11,296 nt of DNA from Rodentolepis nana (lineage: Eukaryota > Platyhelminthes > Cestoda > Cyclophyllidea > Hymenolepididae), in contig UZAE01013333.1 of the NCBI GenBank assembly GCA_900617975.1, forward strand, positions 1 to 11,296. Direction: 5' to 3'. The notes below the pieces were generated by a model, which was not told where the DNA came from, ran no database searches, and worked only from the letters and a program-made list of their open reading frames with translations. The translations under genes and the position numbers were made by a program. How positions within the stretch are numbered: position 1 is the first letter of the stretch; each line of letters starts with the position of its first letter. Shown piece by piece: positions 9,860 to 11,296 of the stretch.

Positions 9860-10144
9860 ATGAACAAACGGCATACTCTGGTGGTAGTCTTTCTCGCATT
9901 TCTTTTCGCCTTTGTATCTCCAGGAATTGTTTCAAGACCAATGGGTGAAAAACACCCTAATCCACCTGAAATAGCCCAAGTTCACAATCCTTTGGTGGGA
10001 AAAAGAAGCCTCGAATCCATGGTGGCCAATCAAATTTTCAAGCAAGCCTTGAGGAGTGCTTTACCGGGATCCGGTAGGAGACGTGGTCGTGGAAGAAGGT
10101 CATCGAGGCGTCAATGGAATGGGAATATGGTCCGATATGGATGA
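9860..10144 (+). CDS. Secreted amidated neuropeptide-like precursor (RYamide ending)
   Basis: This is the only open frame here with the architecture of a real protein: 94 residues from an ATG to TGA. Residues 1-6 are basic, 7-19 (LVVVFLAFLFAFV) form a hydrophobic core, and signal peptidase should cut after Gly22 or Ser25. Lys48-Arg49 follows Gly47, and Arg73-Arg75 follow Gly72. Residues 73-84 are an Arg/Gly/Ser linker with eight Arg. The last segment, after Arg83-Arg84, is QWNGNMVRYG, ending in Gly. Gly before basic residues or at the terminus is the amidation signal in peptide precursors, so the predicted product is pyroGlu-WNGNMVRY-amide. A second candidate is residues 50-71, a mildly amphipathic segment (SLESMVANQIF, then KQALRSALPGS). 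There is no Cys. The RY-amide end recalls the RYamide/luqin group, but the FFxxxRY and WRPQGRF motifs and the C-terminal Cys pair of luqin precursors are absent. A basic antimicrobial peptide is an alternative. A donor-like GGTAGGAG at 10073 could truncate the frame, but the in-frame processing sites continue past it. Confidence 0.75.
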   Translation: MNKRHTLVVVFLAFLFAFVSPGIVSRPMGEKHPNPPEIAQVHNPLVGKRSLESMVANQIFKQALRSALPGSGRRRGRGRRSSRRQWNGNMVRYG

Positions 10145-10183
10145 CATTTTGAACCTCATTGACATTATACCCCATTCTTTTGT

Positions 10184-10189
10184 ATTAAA
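10184..10189 (+). terminator. ATTAAA poly(A) signal of the peptide gene
   Basis: ATTAAA, the commonest variant of the animal polyadenylation hexamer, lies 40 bases after the stop codon. Cleavage would be expected around 10200-10215, giving a very short 3' untranslated region. The hexamer is frequent in AT-rich DNA, so position relative to the stop is the main support. Confidence 0.5.
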
Positions 10190-10297
10190 GTTGCCCAATC
10201 TTTCACATTATATATTAGCTATGGCTACTGCTATAAGTTGTAATGAGGTATGCAGGAAGAGTATCTGGCAAAAGATATTGACTGGAATACTTTCATC

Positions 10298-10318
10298 CTA
10301 TCTGTTTTCAACAGATAG
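10298..10318. other. Perfect 9-bp hairpin downstream of the gene
   Basis: CTATCTGTT and AACAGATAG are exact complements separated by a three-base loop (TTC). It lies about 155 bases beyond the stop codon. A structure of this size is expected by chance roughly once per window or less, so function is uncertain. Confidence 0.4.
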
Positions 10319-10334
10319 TATAGCAATGTCATGG

Positions 10335-10445
10335 TAAGGCAAACATTCATTGTGTTCCAATGAAACGAATTAATTCAGTTTGAAACTTCAGGCCATGTTG
10401 CTCTGAAACAACGTAACACGATTAAGGCAACATTCGTGGTGTCCA
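10335..10445 (+). repeat. Diverged local direct repeat
   Basis: The two units are 10335-10359 and 10423-10445. Both run TAAGGCAA, then CATTC, then GTGT and CCA, differing by two one-base indels and two substitutions. The units are 88 bases apart. No similarity is obvious in the flanks. Confidence 0.5.
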
Positions 10446-10572
10446 GTTTCCATAAATGTTCTCCTAGAAGTACAATGTATTGAGTTGATTTGAAGGAATT
10501 TACGAGTTTTGCTTGCATTGTCGAAATCATCGAAGAAAACACGTTTTTATTTGGCGTTAAAATATTATTCGG

Positions 10573-10580
10573 TGACGTCA
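10573..10580. promoter_or_regulatory. Consensus CRE palindrome TGACGTCA
   Basis: This is the full eight-base cAMP-response element bound by CREB/ATF proteins in animals. It sits 430 bases after the peptide stop codon. A one-mismatch relative, TGACGTCC, occurs at about 11144. One exact 8-mer is only weakly informative, but CREs are common in genes of neuroendocrine cells. Confidence 0.25.
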
Positions 10581-10701
10581 TAATTTAAAGTTTCAGATTA
10601 TGACAAAAACGGATTCAAAGTTGTCTCTGGTCCTAAGTAGTACAAAAATTATTTTAATTCACAAATCATGAACAACTTCCTGAAAAATATTAATTACTGC
10701 T

Positions 10702-10714
10702 GCCAATGACCAAT
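10702..10714. promoter_or_regulatory. CCAAT doublet, inverted copy of the upstream one
   Basis: GCCAATGACCAAT here is the exact reverse complement of ATTGGTCATTGGC at 9461-9473, so identical 13-base motifs in opposite orientation flank the peptide gene. A related GGTCATTGGTAGTAG occurs at 7873-7887, against GGTCATTGGCAGCAG when this copy is read on the minus strand. Confidence 0.35.
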
Positions 10715-10831
10715 GATTTAAGATGGGATTTTGGGTGCAGTTGCATCAGCTCTCCCATTAGGAGCGGAGAAACACGTCCAAATTATCGTCGTCAAAATAG
10801 ATTTCGTCCTTTTATACACCTGACAGTTACT

Positions 10832-10858
10832 GGGGGGAGGGGGGTGGGAAGGGGAAGG
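10832..10858 (+). repeat. G-rich tract with G-quadruplex potential
   Basis: G-runs of 6, 6, 3, 4 and 2 are separated by A, T, AA and AA. Four runs of at least three G with loops of one to two bases meet the standard G-quadruplex pattern on the plus strand. Confidence 0.7.
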
Positions 10859-11296
10859 TGACGACCAAAGTTGGAAAAAAAATTGCTTGTCGCCAAACCG
10901 AGCACCAATTCCGTCTCATCAGCTAAGCCAGGTTTGACTCTGTGTAAACTTCTCTTATGAATATGGTGAGGGTAGATGAACAATAATTCAATGCGAACGG
11001 CCGAAACAGTTCCAAGCGGAAGTTTTTCGTCAATATTTGGGAAGATTAAATCAGAAATAAAAAAAGTTTACGCAAAGTTATATTTAGAAGAAAAGAGAAA
11101 ATTCTTAAATGTGACAATTCTCATTCCGCCCCAAAAACATGAATGACGTCCAAAATGAAACAGGAAATAAATTAGGAGGCTTCTCCACACACTCAACATT
11201 CCCCAGACATCACTTCACCCAATTATCAACTTTTCAGGTGAATGGAACATGTTTCAGGAAAAAAGAGATTTCAAAAATAAACCAAAGTGGAAAGTG

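Larger units (their letters stand above)
10446..11296. other. Downstream intergenic DNA, no gene recognised
   Basis: Minus-strand frames at 10375-10581 (68 codons, with ATG) and 10792-10983 (no ATG) show no recognisable domain. The Pro/Leu-rich part of the second comes simply from a G-rich tract on the other strand. Regulatory-type motifs in this stretch are listed separately. Confidence 0.55.

Noticed and set aside
10056..10337. 93-codon frame overlapping the 3' part of the peptide gene in another frame
   Set aside because: It opens with GTG, has no signal peptide or known motif, and overlaps the well-supported precursor. It is most simply a shadow frame extended by chance.
10375..10581. 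68-codon minus-strand frame with ATG downstream of the peptide gene
   Set aside because: It has no domain I recognise, and it runs across the diverged direct repeat and the CRE. A transposase or retroelement origin came to mind but could not be supported by any motif.

Overview
The window looks like nuclear DNA of an invertebrate animal. It is about two-thirds A+T by eye, has very low coding density, carries dispersed retroposon-like repeats and short microsatellites, and shows GT...AG splice signals near its one convincing gene. Nothing bacterial or organellar is visible: no operons, no ribosome-binding-site-led open frames, no tRNA or rRNA. The composition and compact gene would suit a parasitic flatworm (tapeworm or fluke), but no sequence marker here proves this and other invertebrates remain possible.

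Layout. Positions 1-4720 are repeat-dominated intergenic DNA. Four copies of one ~320 bp repeat family lie at 11-333 and 3059-3271 (element sense on the minus strand) and at 3302-3622 and 4421-4710 (element sense on the plus strand). The middle two sit head to head and form a large inverted repeat. The family has a TAAA-type 3' tail and a roughly shared 5' end, as in a SINE or other short non-LTR retroposon. Positions 4720-9370 are AT-rich with no recognisable gene, only a few foldable segments, a trinucleotide microsatellite and a G11 tract.

The gene. At 9860-10144 (+) a 94-residue open frame encodes a small secreted prepropeptide. It has a signal peptide, a Gly-Lys-Arg site, a Gly-Arg-Arg-Arg site, a very basic linker, and a last segment QWNGNMVRYG that follows Arg-Arg and ends the protein in Gly. 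This is the plan of an amidated neuropeptide or peptide-hormone precursor. The predicted main product is a nine-residue peptide, probably pyroglutamate at the N-terminus and Tyr-amide at the C-terminus (an RYamide ending). A second, 22-residue amidated peptide (residues 50-71) is possible. I do not recognise a named family. Around the gene are a cluster of five CCAAT pentamers (9373-9497), a strong splice donor (9547) that pairs with acceptors just before the ATG, and an ATTAAA poly(A) signal 40 bases after the stop. Together they suggest a compact transcription unit of roughly 0.7 kb.

Positions 10200-11296 hold a perfect 9-bp hairpin, a diverged local direct repeat, a consensus CRE, an inverted copy of the CCAAT doublet seen upstream, and a G-quadruplex-like tract, but no second gene I can support.
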